From Tetracentron sinense (Eukaryota > Streptophyta > Magnoliopsida > Trochodendrales > Trochodendraceae), in assembly GCA_015143295.1 (NCBI GenBank), contig CM026571.1, positions 4,421,501 through 4,485,500 of the forward strand: a DNA stretch of 64,000 bases, written 5' to 3'. Position 1 is the stretch's first letter. The number at the start of each line of letters is the position of its first letter. Shown here piece after piece: positions 45,301 through 55,999 of the stretch. The notes beneath the pieces are model-generated. The model was not told the DNA's origin. It did no database searches and saw only the letters and a list, made by a program, of their open reading frames with translations. A program made the position numbers and the translations under genes.

Positions 45301-48300
45301 AAGTTGAATCGCCTAAATCCAATAAACGAGTCAAAAGTTATGGTCAAAATACCAAAGCGGGAAAAACAGGGCAGTTCTGGTGAATTCTGGTCAACCGCCC
45401 TTCAAGGCCGGTTGATCGACTGTGCATTTTTCAGGCCATTTTGGCCTGGCCGACCTACTGTAGCTTGTGGGATATTTTGGGGGACCTTTTGGGTGTTTCA
45501 CCAAACCCCAGATGGCCTATTTAAACCCTATTTCGTGGGCTAAGAGCTTCACCATGCTCTTAGATAATTCCAAGAGAGATTTTAAAAGAGAAAAGAGAGG
45601 GAAAGAGAAGGAAAGAAAGGGAGGAAAATAAATTGGTTGTTTGTGCTCGGGTGATCATCCCAACTTTCTCATTTCTCAAAAGGTGTTTTTAAAGCGCTCG
45701 ATCATAGAGAAACGACCATTGAAAGGTATATCCTCTACTAGTTTCCTTTGTTATTTTCAATTAATGAAAGGTATGTTTCCATGAAAATGAAGTTCCAAGC
45801 TTAAAGGACTTCTAAGTTTCTAAGAAGTAGATACCTTCTACTAACTACCTTGTTATGATTATGTATTAAAAGGAAGATGGGAAACATGAGTTTTGAGGAA
45901 AAGAAGTAGATACCTACTAGTTTCTTTTGTTATTTTCAATTAATGAAAAGTATGTTTCCATGAAAATGAAGTTCCAAGCTTAAAGGACTTCTAAGTTTCT
46001 AAGAATTAGATATCTTCTACTAGTTTCCTTTGTTGTATTTCCTAAATGAAAAATATGATTTCAAAGTATGTTTTTATGAATTTTATGATGAAGTTGATGG
46101 GTTTATAAGCTACTATTATGAATAAAATTCCATGATAATGCCTCTATGATTTAAAGCTTTCAAAGTATGATTTAAAGTATGTTTTCGAGAATATGCAATT
46201 GTTAGATTGTTTTAAACTTCCGCATTCTGATTATGCATATATTCTGATGAACTGTACTCTGCATGACATGTTAATGTTTTATAACATTATCAGTTAGTAG
46301 TTTGTATACGTTGAGTATTCAATACTCAACCGAATTGTTATTTCGGTAGATTTCAGGTTATATGGTCGTGCTGATCAGAAGCAGGAGCTTGCTTGGGATC
46401 ATCATGCAAACGATAGGGGCCTTGACATGTGGCCTTATGGTTGAGGGTTGAGTGAGATAGACATGTATTTCGGGTTTCATTTTGGGGAATTTTGCATCAG
46501 ACTTGTGTTGGTAACTCAAATGATGAATTTTGTATAAGAGGTTTAGTTTCTAATTCAGTCTTAGGTGACACTCTTGTACATGAAACCTTATTATATAGAA
46601 GAAATTTTCAGGTTCACTAGCTCTCTCACAGAATGGTTTTAATGTAAGTCACAACGCCAAAGCCTCCTAACTCCTAGGTGGGATTATGGGTCGCGACACC
46701 CACTCGTACTAGTATCACTCAATAGATCAAGAGCATAGTTCTGTTGTGACAAAAAAATTCCCTTCTTAGATCGAGTAATCTCTAGACCAAGGAAGTACTT
46801 CAAATGACCTAGGTCTTTGACATCAAAGGTACACCTCAACTCATTTTTAGCATGAGAGATAAAAGAGGAGTCATCATCAATCAAAATAATATCAACATAT
46901 ACTAGAAGTATAATACGACCTGAGGCGCCAAAGTGGATGAAGACAGTATGATCAGAGTGACATCGCTGAAAGCCCATACTCAGAACCACTTCACTGAAGC
47001 GATGGAACCAGACACAAGATGACTGCTTCAAACCATATATAGATTTCCGAAGTCTACAAACTTTCTTAGACTCCCCCTGAAGCAGGAAACCAGGAGGGGG
47101 GTCCATTTATACCTTCTCGGTGAGATGCCCATTAAGAAATGTATTCTTGATGTCTAACTGATAGAGATGCCAACTCTAATTGGCCGCAAGAGAGAGGAGA
47201 ACACGAACATAAGTCAGTTTGGTAACAGAAGTAAAAATAACATCATAGATAAGCCCATAAATCTGAGTAAAGTTGTGGGCGACAAGACGAGTCTTATACC
47301 GAGCAACACTGCCATTAGAGTTATGTTTGAATGTGAAAACCCAACGACAGCCCACAGGTGTCTTCCCAACTGGAAGGGGAACCATATCCCAAGTATGATT
47401 AGACTAAAGGGCATTCATGGTATCAACCGTACCACCCTTCCACTCGGGATGAAGAAGAGCAGCACGAGTAGAACGAGAAATAGTCACACAATCAATAGTG
47501 GAGAGGAAAGTCTGGTACGAGGGAGATACAGTCTGATAACAAACATACTTGGCAAGAGGGTAAGGAGTAACACAGGAACCAACACACTTGTGATGAGCAA
47601 TAGGCAACTCAAGATTAGAAGCAACAAGAGTAATAATAGGAGAAATATGAATAAGAATAAAGGAAGATGAAGAAGTATCTAGTGGAGTGGCCTGCGGGAA
47701 AGACTGTGGTAGAGGCACATCGTAGAGAGAACCAGGCAGCTGTCGACAAGAGTACGTGAGAAGCTCTTTCTATCACGGAAGATCTCTTGGAACAAGTAAA
47801 GGCAAAGAGACAGTAGACACATGATGAGGTAAAGACAAAGGGATGGTAGGGACAGTAGGAGTAGAAGAGAAATATGGTACTGTCTCGAAAAAGGTAACAT
47901 CCAAAGAGACAAAGAAGTGACGAGACTGAAGATCATAACATCGATAGCCCTTCGATGCGCTAGAATAATCAACAAAGACACTTCCAATCCAATTGCCTTT
48001 TCGTCCAATTTCTAACGACTTGGATGAAGATCCTAAACAAAGCAGGTACAACCAAACACCCGTGGCTTAATGGAAAAAATAGGAGTTTGAGGACAAAGAA
48101 GTTGATAAGTGAGAGACCATCAAGAACACGAGAATGTGCTCGATTGATTAGAAAACATATAATTAGAAGGGTCATAGACCAAAAAGGCTTAGGCACTTGC
48201 ATGCCTCATTACAAGGAGCGAGTGATTCCCACTAAATGATGATTTTTGCACTCATCAACACTATTTTGTTGAGGGGTGTACGGATAGGTAAGTTGATGAG

Positions 48301-51300
48301 CAATACCATGAGTGTGAAGATACTGGACAAAATGGGTGGATAGATACTCAACACCATTATCAGATCGAAAGACCTTAACAAGACCACAAAATTGGGTAAG
48401 AACCATAGCATGAAATTATTAGAATTTAGAAAACACCTCATCCTTAGACTTAATAAGGTAAACCAAGTAGTCTGAGTATAGTCATCGATAAAAGTAATAG
48501 AATAACGAAAACCATCACTAGAGATAACCGGAGATGGACCCCAAACATCAGAATGAACAAGCTCAAAAGTATAATGACATCTATGCATGCAAGAAGGATA
48601 AATAGTGTGAACATGTTTAGTAATCTCACAAGTATCACACTGAAAGTAGATGAAGAATACAGTTTCTAAAAGTAGGAATCAAAAAACATAAAGTCTTAGA
48701 TCCAACATTCCCAAGCTTGGCATGCCATAAAAGATAAGTATCATGAGTAGCATCAACAGAAAAAGGAAAAACAATAACATTAGCAGAGACATGATCAAGA
48801 GTATAATCAGTATCAAGATAGTACAATCCACCTCTTTTCACGCCTCTACCAACAATCCTCGTCGTAATCAGATCCGAAAGAGACAATGAGAAGGATAAAA
48901 CATAGCACAATAATTGAGTTCGGTAGTAAGACTACTAATTGAAAGAAGGTTAGAAGATAAACGAGGAATATGTAAAACATGAGATAAAGAGAGAGATGAA
49001 GATACAAGAAAGTGCCCTACCCCTAAAATAGAACTATCTGAACCATCAGCCAAGCAAACCTTGACAGTAGGAGATGGAGGTGAATAAATGGAATAATCCT
49101 GTGACTCACTAGTCATATGATCAGTGGCTCCAGAATCAATTACCTAGCTAGGGGAAGAAGATGATGTAGTGGCAGCATAGGCAAAGGAAGAATGGACACC
49201 TGAGGCATCAAGTGAAGATGAAGCAACAAAAGTATTAGGGTCAATCTGCAAACAGAACTCAATGCGGATCATCTTAGCAACCTAAGCTCTCAAGGACTCT
49301 AAAGAATCACTCGCAGAAGTTGTAGTAAAATGAGTCGCAGGACGAGATTGATAACCCTCAGGATAGCCATGCAGGCGATAACAATGATCACGATCATGTC
49401 CAATTATACCACACTGAGCACCAGGAGTAGTAAATCTGCCACAACCACGTCCCCCATGACCTCGATGACCCCTATCAGTCCCCCTTACCACATCCTGGAG
49501 GAGGACAGAAATCAGTAACAAAGACAGTACGATCCGAAGGGAGCATAGGAGGGAAGCTTGAAGACATAACAGTCCGTCAGTGTTCCTCACTAAACATAGT
49601 GGAGTACATTGATCGAAAAGAAAGTAGAGGAGACGTGACAAGGATTTGAGTGCGAACTGTTCAAATTCGACAAGAAGGCCACCCAAGAAATCATAAATGT
49701 GATGTCGCTCAATTTGCTTTGTCATAATCTTTGTAGAAGCAACGGATAATTCAGAAAGAGACTCATAATGACTCAATTCTTCCTAACGACGCTGAAGTGC
49801 TTCAAAATAATCAGAAATAAGCATATCCTCTTGCTGAAAGTGAGTAATCTCACGAAGAAGTTGATAAATCCGAGCTTCATTCTTCACTAATGCATAAGTC
49901 TGAATAAGAGCCTCCCAAAGCCTATGACAATCCTTATAGAAAATGTAATTCCCGGCAATCTAAGGCTTCATAGAATTAAACAACTAGATTAAAATAATGC
50001 AATTCTTGGCATTCCATGTAGTAATCTCGGAAATACCGGTCTCCGGCTTAGGGGTTTTACCATCAAGATACCTCATCTTAAAACGATCCTGAATATAAAG
50101 CTCAACAGAGCTTCGTCATGCAAGGAAATTATCACCATTGAATTTAATATTGGTGATGAGTAGACAATAGAATCAGAATAAGCCGGTAGAGTAAGATTCT
50201 TAACATCCATAGAAGAAACTTGAGGGAAAAATTAAATCACACCTCCACGTGATCAAAACCTTATCCAAAGGTATTAAGGTTACCAAAAACAATCATATAA
50301 GATCCCTCAGAGAGACCCAAAATAAGGCTTAGGCCATACGGCTAGAGACAACCTATGGCTAAAAACGTGGCAGCTGTCCTCCTTTCTTTGGTTGTTCTTG
50401 TAGCTTTAAATGATTTTGTCCTTTCTTATATTAAGCTCTGATACCAAGTTGGTGATACCGAGTTGGAGAAAGGGTTTGGATGATTTAGGGTTTAGAGAAG
50501 AGAAAAAAAGAGATTAAGGTCAATTGCTTAGTGAGGGAAAGAAAATCCTACTAGCATCTTATATTAAGAAGAGAACATTACATATATACCTTTTTACAAA
50601 TATACGCTCAATATAACATATATCAACATTCTCTGGGAAAAACACATAAGAGGTCGAGCCACTAGAATGGAACATGATAGGAATCTCTGGAGATCTTTCC
50701 TCTTCACTTACTTGTAATAGGCTTTCCCTTTGTAGAAGACTTCTTCCGAATGACATAATTGTCCTTGTGTTTTGCTCAGTTATATTGTTGAAATCCTTTG
50801 GATGCATTTATGTAGTGCACAACCTTGTAAATTTCATCTTTTCATGCTTTCTTGTTGTTTTTAATACTCGATATTGTAAAGTTGTTGTAAATGATTGTGG
50901 TTGTAAAGACCATTTATCACATGTTCTATTTCAATCTCTATGGCCTGTTTGAATTACATACTTTTTTGTATGTGGCTTTTCACTTGTATGGCCCAAGTGA
51001 CATTGAGTTCTTTATGTGAGAAACTGTTTTAGCAGGCAGATAGTTGTTCATGGTTTTTTGTACATTTCTCCTTTTCATTATGAGGAACGGTGGTGTAGAA
51101 GTCCATTCTGGGGGGATTCATTTTACCCCTTCTAGATGTGGCATGGCCAGAGAAAAACTCCAGCTGATTTGTTGAAAATTCACTTTAGACCACCACATAG
51201 TCCAAGAGAAAGAAAGTGTATGGTTGTTATCGTTTAGATCAGGCCCACATCTTCGCTTTCTCTTTCGGTCTATGTCGAATTCCGGTATTTTATCTAAGGT

Positions 51301-52107
51301 GTCTTCATTCTTTTGGATAGCAGCTTTGGACAATTTTACCTCGTGACCATTTGATTAATAGAGGTGGTGGGAATTGGATAGTCATTGGCACATGTGCCTT
51401 CGCACGGAGGAATTGGTGGACCATTTACTTCTCCATTGCTCTTATTTCGCTAATATTTTGGTTTTTTTTTTCTTGTCTTGCTTGGGGGTGGATCGGATCT
51501 TCTCCTCTTCCTTTTGGGACTTCTTATGTTGGTCCTTTTGAAGACCTCTTGGATTGCTATGTAGTTTCTTTTTACCAGGGGCCATTTCGTGTATTTGAGA
51601 GCTCTTCTATGTTTTGAGGCATGTGTGCGTAAGAACAGGGTTCTCGTTTTGGATTGGTTCTTGATCCAATGTTGGAATTCACCAATTATATACTCTTTCG
51701 AACCTTTCTATTCAAGGATCACCTTGCAAGGCTAAATACTCTTGGGCGACCTAAATTCTCCCAATTTGTGACCTACCCATACGATGTTATATAAATAGCT
51801 TCTCATTGTATTCATCAAACGATATCACTTTAACTTTAATTGATTTACTTCAATTCTCATTTCCGATTACTCCCTACTATATTCTTTTAGTAAAACTTGG
51901 CACGCTGAAGATTCTTTTCATTTGGTCTTCCGGTGGTGCTTTTATCCTTATTACAACATTTCATTCTAATTGTATAGGATATAATGGGTTTGTTTTCTTT
52001 CAGGGGCATCAATCGACCAAGGGATTGCATATGTGCTGATGCTGGTGGCACTGGTGCTGACATACCTCATCCACCCCTTGGATGCCTCCTCCTACAGCTT
52101 CTTCTGA
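36368..52107 (+). CDS. Arabinogalactan peptide (AG-peptide), two exons, 15.5-kb intron
   Basis: Exons 36368-36485 (118 nt) and 52004-52107 (104 nt) join in frame through a GT-AG intron and encode 73 residues. Residues 1-27 are a signal peptide ending PAVQA. The mature peptide is only about a dozen residues, AMAPAPSPTSDG, whose Ala-Pro and Ser-Pro pairs are sites for prolyl hydroxylation and arabinogalactan. A hydrophobic tail, IAYVLMLVALVLTYLIHP and on to SSYSFF, is the GPI-anchor signal typical of AGP16/20/22/41-type peptides. The protein would sit on the outer face of the plasma membrane. Exon 2 codes only the GPI signal, as in relatives. The intron, 36486-52003, is filled with gypsy, LINE, copia and hAT sequence. 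A decayed copy of the exon 1/intron border lies inside it at 41085. Both exons look intact, but splicing over this distance is inferred. Confidence 0.9.
36689..36782. mobile_element. 94-bp insertion in the gypsy LTR with 8-bp duplication
   Basis: AAATAGAA stands on both sides (36681-36688, 36783-36790), and the intact LTR copy at about 40960 has a single AAATAGAA with no insertion. The tips TGAGATCTGA and, in reverse complement, GATATCTGAT are similar. This suggests a very small hAT derivative. Confidence 0.75.
37158..38205 (+). mobile_element. LINE fragment inserted in the gypsy element
   Basis: It encodes the L1 region after RT: GGKLTLIRSTLSSMPTYFLS, RRDFLWNEKSDTRKYHLVDW, then KALLGKWFWRFG, EVSFWNDRWCG and the zinc-binding segment CFMCLAAEESMDHLLLHCP, with few stops. 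AAAACACA at both edges may be the target duplication. It interrupts the gypsy integrase C terminus between HKHVF and FLRLQPY. No poly(A) tail is seen, so both ends are truncated. Confidence 0.85.
39066..39755 (+). other. Foreign insertion within gypsy gag-pol carrying a coding-like tail
   Basis: Between the zinc-knuckle and protease parts of the gypsy element lies about 690 bp of unrelated DNA. Frame 39240-39428 reads NLEKILAFPDVLETEGNHDL, then DDGVSSSSESLG, NIDDLDDKFAFEQLMNMNE and a stop, an acidic C-terminal tail. Surrounding sequence has TTCGTTTAAAACG-type repeats. The origin is unknown; it could be the 3' end of a transposase gene or captured host sequence. Confidence 0.4.
41085..41215 (+). 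pseudogene. Decayed second copy of AG-peptide exon 1/intron 1 border
   Basis: CTCCTGCTCCTTTGCTTACC then AACGATGGTAAGTTTTCTTC copies 36463-36505 (CTCCCGCTCCTTCGCCTACC then AGCGATGGTAAGTTTTCTTC), including the donor GTAAG. Similarity continues about 100 bp into the intron (TTTTTAGATTTGATAAT against TTTTCAGATCTGATAAT). The gypsy 5' LTR ends directly at its left edge, so the 5' part of this copy is missing. It shows that the locus was once duplicated. Confidence 0.8.
41317..41515 (+). repeat. 97-bp tandem duplication containing a hAT tip
   Basis: GGACCATAACAAAAAGCTTC through CATATTGTGGCAAGGTTTG and TTATATCGGTAATTT occurs at about 41331-41412 and again at 41429-41513. The duplication includes the left end of the hAT at 41484, so it happened after that insertion. 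Confidence 0.85.
41484..41824. mobile_element. hAT MITE, CAAGGTTTG family
   Basis: It starts CAAGGTTTGCAATTG and ends AATTTCAAACCTTG. The 8-bp flanks TATTGTGG at 41476-41483 and 41825-41832 are identical. The interior is AT-rich and non-coding (341 bp). Confidence 0.93.
41833..44030 (-). mobile_element. LTR-retrotransposon remnant split by a LINE
   Basis: On the minus strand GAGGACAAGGATTGTTTCTA (42100-42135) looks like the gypsy 3' terminus and polypurine zone, followed by an LTR starting TGATGTGTATCC at about 42102 and running down to about 41833. On the far side of the LINE, GGTATCAGAGTAACGATC at about 43989-44007 is a tRNA-iMet primer site. Nearly all internal sequence is deleted. Confidence 0.5.
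42144..43890 (+). mobile_element. 5'-truncated L1-type LINE with target duplication
   Basis: It encodes RT end and thumb (LTLIRSSLQSLPTYFMSSL, RREFLWNDREERTKYHLVAW in part), KALLGKWVWRFG and SEIKFWKDIWSG in a 235-codon open stretch at 42415-43122, then a broken zinc-binding region. The tail is a 13-A run at about 43878-43890. AGATTAA on the left (42137-42143) and after the tail is a plausible target duplication. Confidence 0.88.
45066..46698. mobile_element. Long-TIR element (Mutator-like) nested in copia
   Basis: Arms of about 130 bp are inverted copies: GTGAACCTGAAAATTTCTTC then TATATAATAAGGTT, and AGAAACTAAACCTCTTATAC. Tips are GTCGTGACCC and GTCGCGACCC. Flanking copia sequence ACCCACT is repeated at both edges (7-9 bp, depending on where the tip is set). 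The interior has no transposase; it holds a 179-bp tandem duplication at about 45736-46035 and GC-richer sequence with CCTATTTAAACCC at 45518. Removal rejoins copia RT and RNase H. Confidence 0.8.
45736..46035 (+). repeat. 179-bp tandem duplication in the long-TIR element
   Basis: TACTAGTTTCCTTTGTTATT at 45736 recurs at 45915 as TACTAGTTTCTTTTGTTATT. Both are followed by CATGAAAATGAAGTTCCAAG and TTCTAAGTTTCTAAGAA. A third partial unit starts near 46020. Confidence 0.85.
51130..51690 (+). mobile_element. LINE fragment, zinc-binding C terminus
   Basis: One frame reads MCLRTEELVDHLLLHCSYF, equivalent to the CFMCLQAEETVDHLLLHCP segment of the other LINE copies, and upstream sequence matches the region before it in broken frames. 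It is heavily degraded with no tail. It lies near the 3' end of the AG-peptide intron. Confidence 0.65.
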
Positions 52108-52879
52108 TTTGTTTGAGGATCACGGTCAAGATGGAAGAGATTGGAAAGGAAATGGATATGGAGAAGAGGTAGATATTAAGGGAGATTTCATAGATCACAT
52201 ACGTTTCATATTGATCCAATTTGACAAATGGTGGGATTTGTGTTGTGTTGGCAGGGGTGTATAGTTCACTTTTTTTTCTCCTTTAATTTTCTCTCTAGGA
52301 TCACTTGCATTATCGGGTTGACCTAATTCTTTTTTAGCTTTCTTGTTCTTTCTTCATTTCTTAATTTCAGATTCCATTATATCTGTTCCCTCTGGGTTGT
52401 GTGTTTTGTGTGTATATTCTTCTGTTGAAAATTTAACTCAAACCTCCTTTGTGGTTAATGTTGGGAAGAACGGCTGAGTGAAAAGCCGAACTGCTTCTCC
52501 TTGACTCGTTAAGGGATCCTTACCAGTATCCCATGGTTTCACTGTCGAGCTATTAAAGATGGATGGCAAGGCTTGTTATGTTTTATTGTTCTGCAAAACA
52601 GGTACCGAAGTACATCTTGACATGGACTTGGCTGTTAAGTCTCTAATATGATCCTCAATGAAGATATCGAACTTCCCTGCATCCCTGGCATATGTGTTAC
52701 ATGTGCATGTGCTGCTACTTTGTGGGGGAAAGAAAATGTAAAATAAACAAACCATTAAAAAAACAAATCGAATGCAAACTCAAACTCGGACAAAAATACC
52801 TTGCAAATTGATAAAAAAAAAGAGATTCTCAAAAAAAAAAATTTTGATAAAAAAAAAATATATACCATTCTACTAATAA
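52108..52879. other. AG-peptide 3' UTR and intergenic DNA
   Basis: Sequence after the stop contains no further coding. TAAAATAAACAAACC near 52739 could hold a poly(A) signal (AATAAA). Confidence 0.5.
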
Positions 52880-53039
52880 TCTACTAATAAAAGTATGAGT
52901 AACCTAAACTTTATTTGAACTAAAATGTTCTTTAATTAAAAATATTAACTTATTAACCTATGGTATGATTTAGAAATTTAGTGTTTTTAATTAATATGTA
53001 GGACCCACAACAAAAATTAATAATAAACATCTCTCTTTG

Positions 53040-53225
53040 TTATTATTAATGGTAAGGACTCTTTATTAGTAGAGACTTTAAAGGACTTTATTAGAAAAGA
53101 AAGTCTTATCTTATTTGATTTATAAGGACTATTTATTAGTAGAGACTTTAAAATTATCTTATCTGATTTATTGGTAAGGACTCTTTATTAGTAGAGACTT
53201 TGAAGGATTTTATTATAAAGTCTTT
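53040..53225 (+). repeat. Short tandem duplications in the Helitron candidate
   Basis: TTTATTAGTAGAGACTTT recurs three times at about 53060, 53128 and 53187, interleaved with TCTTATCTGATTTAT-type sequence. A diverged form is at 54100-54215. Confidence 0.8.
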
Positions 53226-53594
53226 AACTTATATTATGAATTTTTGAATTTTTTTTGGGGTTGACTGAGTATCACATGGTATTGAGGATGCAAGGATATT
53301 CTGGGTACTGGGGCCGCTTGTGCACATACCAACTACTTTAATGAAATATTTGGCTCTTCTAAGATTGATATATCCAAGTGATCTCCTCTCCATCACCTTG
53401 CAAAGGTTACCATAAGGTACTTTCTTCACCTGGGTCTCTGGCAAAAAATTATATTATTTCTAGAGAAGATACATATTTTTCTCATGTTCTTAAAACGTAC
53501 CTTTTGGTTTCTTGCTTTTGCTTGTTATCTTGTATATTCTAGCATTGCTTAGAGAGTTGTATGAACTAATTAGACTTGCTTTATATTGTAAAGT

Positions 53595-53893
53595 ATGAGG
53601 AGGGGCGAGCTAGGATTCTCTTGTAGGGGAGGCTAACAATGGGGGTTCGGGGGCATAGCCCCCGGAATTCTTTTTTGGGGCCAAGATCATGGGACATCGC
53701 CTCTGTTTGTGTCCGTTTTGTAAAAAAAATCTTTTTTCCTCAAAAATTCGGGGGGGAGGGGGGGAACTAGAGCTCCCCATCCTCCGGCTCCGCCCCTTTC
53801 CCTAGCTACACCCTTATTATTGTATAGTAAAAAAAAAATCAAAATTTCAAGGGGGGGGCGGGCTGAAGGACCCCATGTGGCTCCGCCAGTGAG
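53595..53893. mobile_element. Degraded hAT, CAGGGGCGGAGCCAGG family
   Basis: The left end AGGGGCGAGCTAGGATTC and right ends CCGGCTCCGCCCC (53770s) and GTGGCTCCGCCAGTG resemble the family tips. Internal GGGGGCATAGCCCCCGGAATTC is shared with other copies. No clean target duplication was found. Confidence 0.6.
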
Positions 53894-54330
53894 TAAGGAG
53901 CCAAAATGTCTTCGACTCGTATTCACCTTACCTGTATGCGAAGTAGCATAGTACATCTTGTAGAAGAACCAGTTGGAAGAAAAGGAAGCGTAGATAATAA
54001 TTTTATAGTTATTACGTAGAATTCTAATTGTTAAGTAACTCTGTTTGATATGTTTACATAGAATTACAATATTAGATATATATTAAAAAAAAATGGTGAA
54101 ACTCTATTAATAAGGATTCTATTAGAGAAAATCTTCATAAAAAAGTTTATTATTATTATTGGTAAGGGCTGTTATTAGAGATTTAGAAGGACTATATTAG
54201 AAAATCTATTTTTTAATGCCCTATTCTTTTAGGGATCATATAATTATAAATAATGATAATATTAATTTGTAATTTAATTATTTTATATTTTTTATTAATA
54301 AAAAATTTATACGTGCAAAGCACTTTTACT

Positions 54331-54331
54331 A

Positions 54332-54375
<44 letters not shown>
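54331..54375. repeat. (TA)n microsatellite
   Basis: About twenty TA units directly after the Helitron 3' end. It is followed by CCCCGTACGATGCACGGGAT, a hairpin motif like that of other Helitron ends. Confidence 0.95.
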
Positions 54376-54378
<3 letters not shown>

Positions 54379-55925
54379 CAAACACCCCGTACGATGCACG
54401 GGATTACAAAAGTCTAAATTGTATAGTATTATCAATCAAAATTTACCTTAATAAGGTTAAATAAAATAACATTTAGAATAAACTACATCATGAATTAATG
54501 AAGGTGCATATATAAAAAAGCAATCATTAATTTATAATATATGATACTAATTATGTTTGATTAGAACAATCCAACGCTAAAGAAAGATATTTTTAGTGAG
54601 TCGCACCATGCAGGAATTACTCACTAATTTAGTAACAACTAAGGGTAAAAATGATTACATATGCATAATGTTTGAAAGCACGTATGTATCACGCATATGA
54701 AATTTGAAAATCAAAAATTCTGATTGACCACTTAGAATGAAAAAACGCCCATAAAATGATAGCAGCAGATCTAAAATTAATTCTTATGTGGCACAAAATT
54801 GATATTCTCTATAAAGAAATCTGGGTCTAACAAATCTATTCTAAAGAACAAAATATCACTGCCTCGATGGAGAAGAAGAAGGTAGCGCACGCAAGTTCTC
54901 TCACTTCTAGCCCTTTAATAGGGAAGAAGGATGAGGTTATTAGGAACTCTAGCAAAGAGTAGTGTGGTTTGAGGGTTTTGAGAGAGAAAAACATGATAGG
55001 GATAAGGATAAAAATAGGGATAGGGATAGGGTGTCTAATCAACATATCTCTATTTCTCTTGAATTAAGAAGTTAATACTAATCTATACGTTTGAGATAAC
55101 TCTTCACAAGAGTTGTGCCGTATGAAGATAGAGGAAAGAGGCGGGGAGAGGTGTGTCGTTTGAGAATGAGAAGAACAAAGGTCAATGTGACATGTGTCAT
55201 AGGATGAGAACATTATAATTCTACGAAAGGAGGAGGGGAGAAAAAAGTCTGTCTTATATTTAGTTAATAGATCCTAACCAATTTCTGAGAAAAAATATGT
55301 TCCTTAAAAATTTCAGGGGCGTAGTTAACTCCCCGTGCAAGAGAATCCTGGCTCCACCCTTCCTAGGTTGTATGGTCGTCATTATCAGATTGCTTCTTAG
55401 CTTCTTAACCTTGGGACAGAGAAGTTTCTATGTATTGAGATTGGTAAACCTTCCGCCTTATCAAATGGGTTTATTTTACCCATAATCGTTTTTTTTTTCT
55501 CAGCGCATTGTTAAACTGATTTATTCACAATAGCTGTAAGAATCCGAAACAAACGTGGTCCGTCCAACTAACACTGTATTTTTTGACGGTTGGAAACAGA
55601 AGAAATGGTAGTTATAGCCCTCTAACTAAATATAGAGAACAAAAAGCTTATCACAGAAATTTAACTATAATTTCCATTTATTAGTAGTCTGACTTGTTCA
55701 AAATCCTATAACATTCGATCACACAACTCAAAATCCGCACAGTAATTTCCACAAATAAATATGTTTAGTATATAACTATAATCATGATAAATCGGATGGC
55801 GACCATATAGCATGTATGTGAAATGATGATGATGGTAGGCATGGTGACGATGACACTAATAATAGAAATGACCATGTGTAACTATATACGTGAACAAAAA
55901 GCCATTGACATCTTCTCTTCTAGTT
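54376..55925. other. Intergenic DNA upstream of the phytocyanin gene
   Basis: AT-rich. GGGATAAGGATAAAAATAGG-type short repeats occur near 54998-55030. AGGGGCGTAGTTAACTCCCC then CAAGAGAATCCTGGCTCCACCC at 55316-55360 is a relic of the GGGGCGGAGC hAT family. No gene recognised. Confidence 0.5.
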
Positions 55926-55960
55926 TGTGTTGAAGGAAACATCTTCCCTCCTTCAACACA
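55926..55960 (+). promoter_or_regulatory. Perfect 12-bp inverted repeat upstream of the phytocyanin ATG
   Basis: TGTGTTGAAGGA, an 11-nt loop, then TCCTTCAACACA, ending 39 bp before the ATG. It probably lies in the 5' UTR or core promoter. An RNA hairpin there could affect translation; this is inference only. Confidence 0.5.
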
Positions 55961-55999
55961 AGGCTTAAAAAGAAAAAGTATAAAAAGTTAAAAGAGAAA

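Larger units (their letters stand above)
44098..50630 (-). mobile_element. Ty1/copia LTR retrotransposon, degraded
   Basis: Minus orientation with LTRs of about 180-210 bp at 50451-50630 and 44098-44308 (start TGTTRATATRTGTTATATTG). Primer site TTGGTATCAGAGC lies at about 50438-50450. Order in transcription: gag 49282-49776 (zinc knuckle CGIIGHDRDHCYRLHGYP), protease 48868-49116, integrase 48209-48588 (FRSDNGVEYLS, HGIAHQLTYPYTPQQNSV), RT 46684-47385 (GCRWVFTFKHNSNGSVARYK, SIYGLKQSSCVWF, LLVYVDIILIDDD in place of YVDDI) and RNase H 44607-45146 (SSYTDADWARS, WKSKKQPVVSRSNAEAEYWA). This order is the copia signature. Stops and shifts are many. A 1.6-kb element separates RT from RNase H. Confidence 0.92.
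52880..54332 (+). mobile_element. Candidate non-autonomous Helitron
   Basis: It begins TCTACTAATAAAAGTATGAG after an A at 52879. It ends with CGTGCAAAGCAC (a short hairpin), then TTTTACTAG, followed by T at 54333. TC start, hairpin, CTAG end and A/T insertion site are Helitron features. There is no Rep/helicase coding. The interior has repeated TTATTAGTAGAGACTTT segments and a GGGGCGGAGC-type insertion at 53595-53893. Confidence 0.6.

Noticed and set aside
47167..47670. 167-codon plus-strand frame rich in Asn, Arg and Lys
   Set aside because: It is antisense to copia RT/integrase sequence and has no support of its own.
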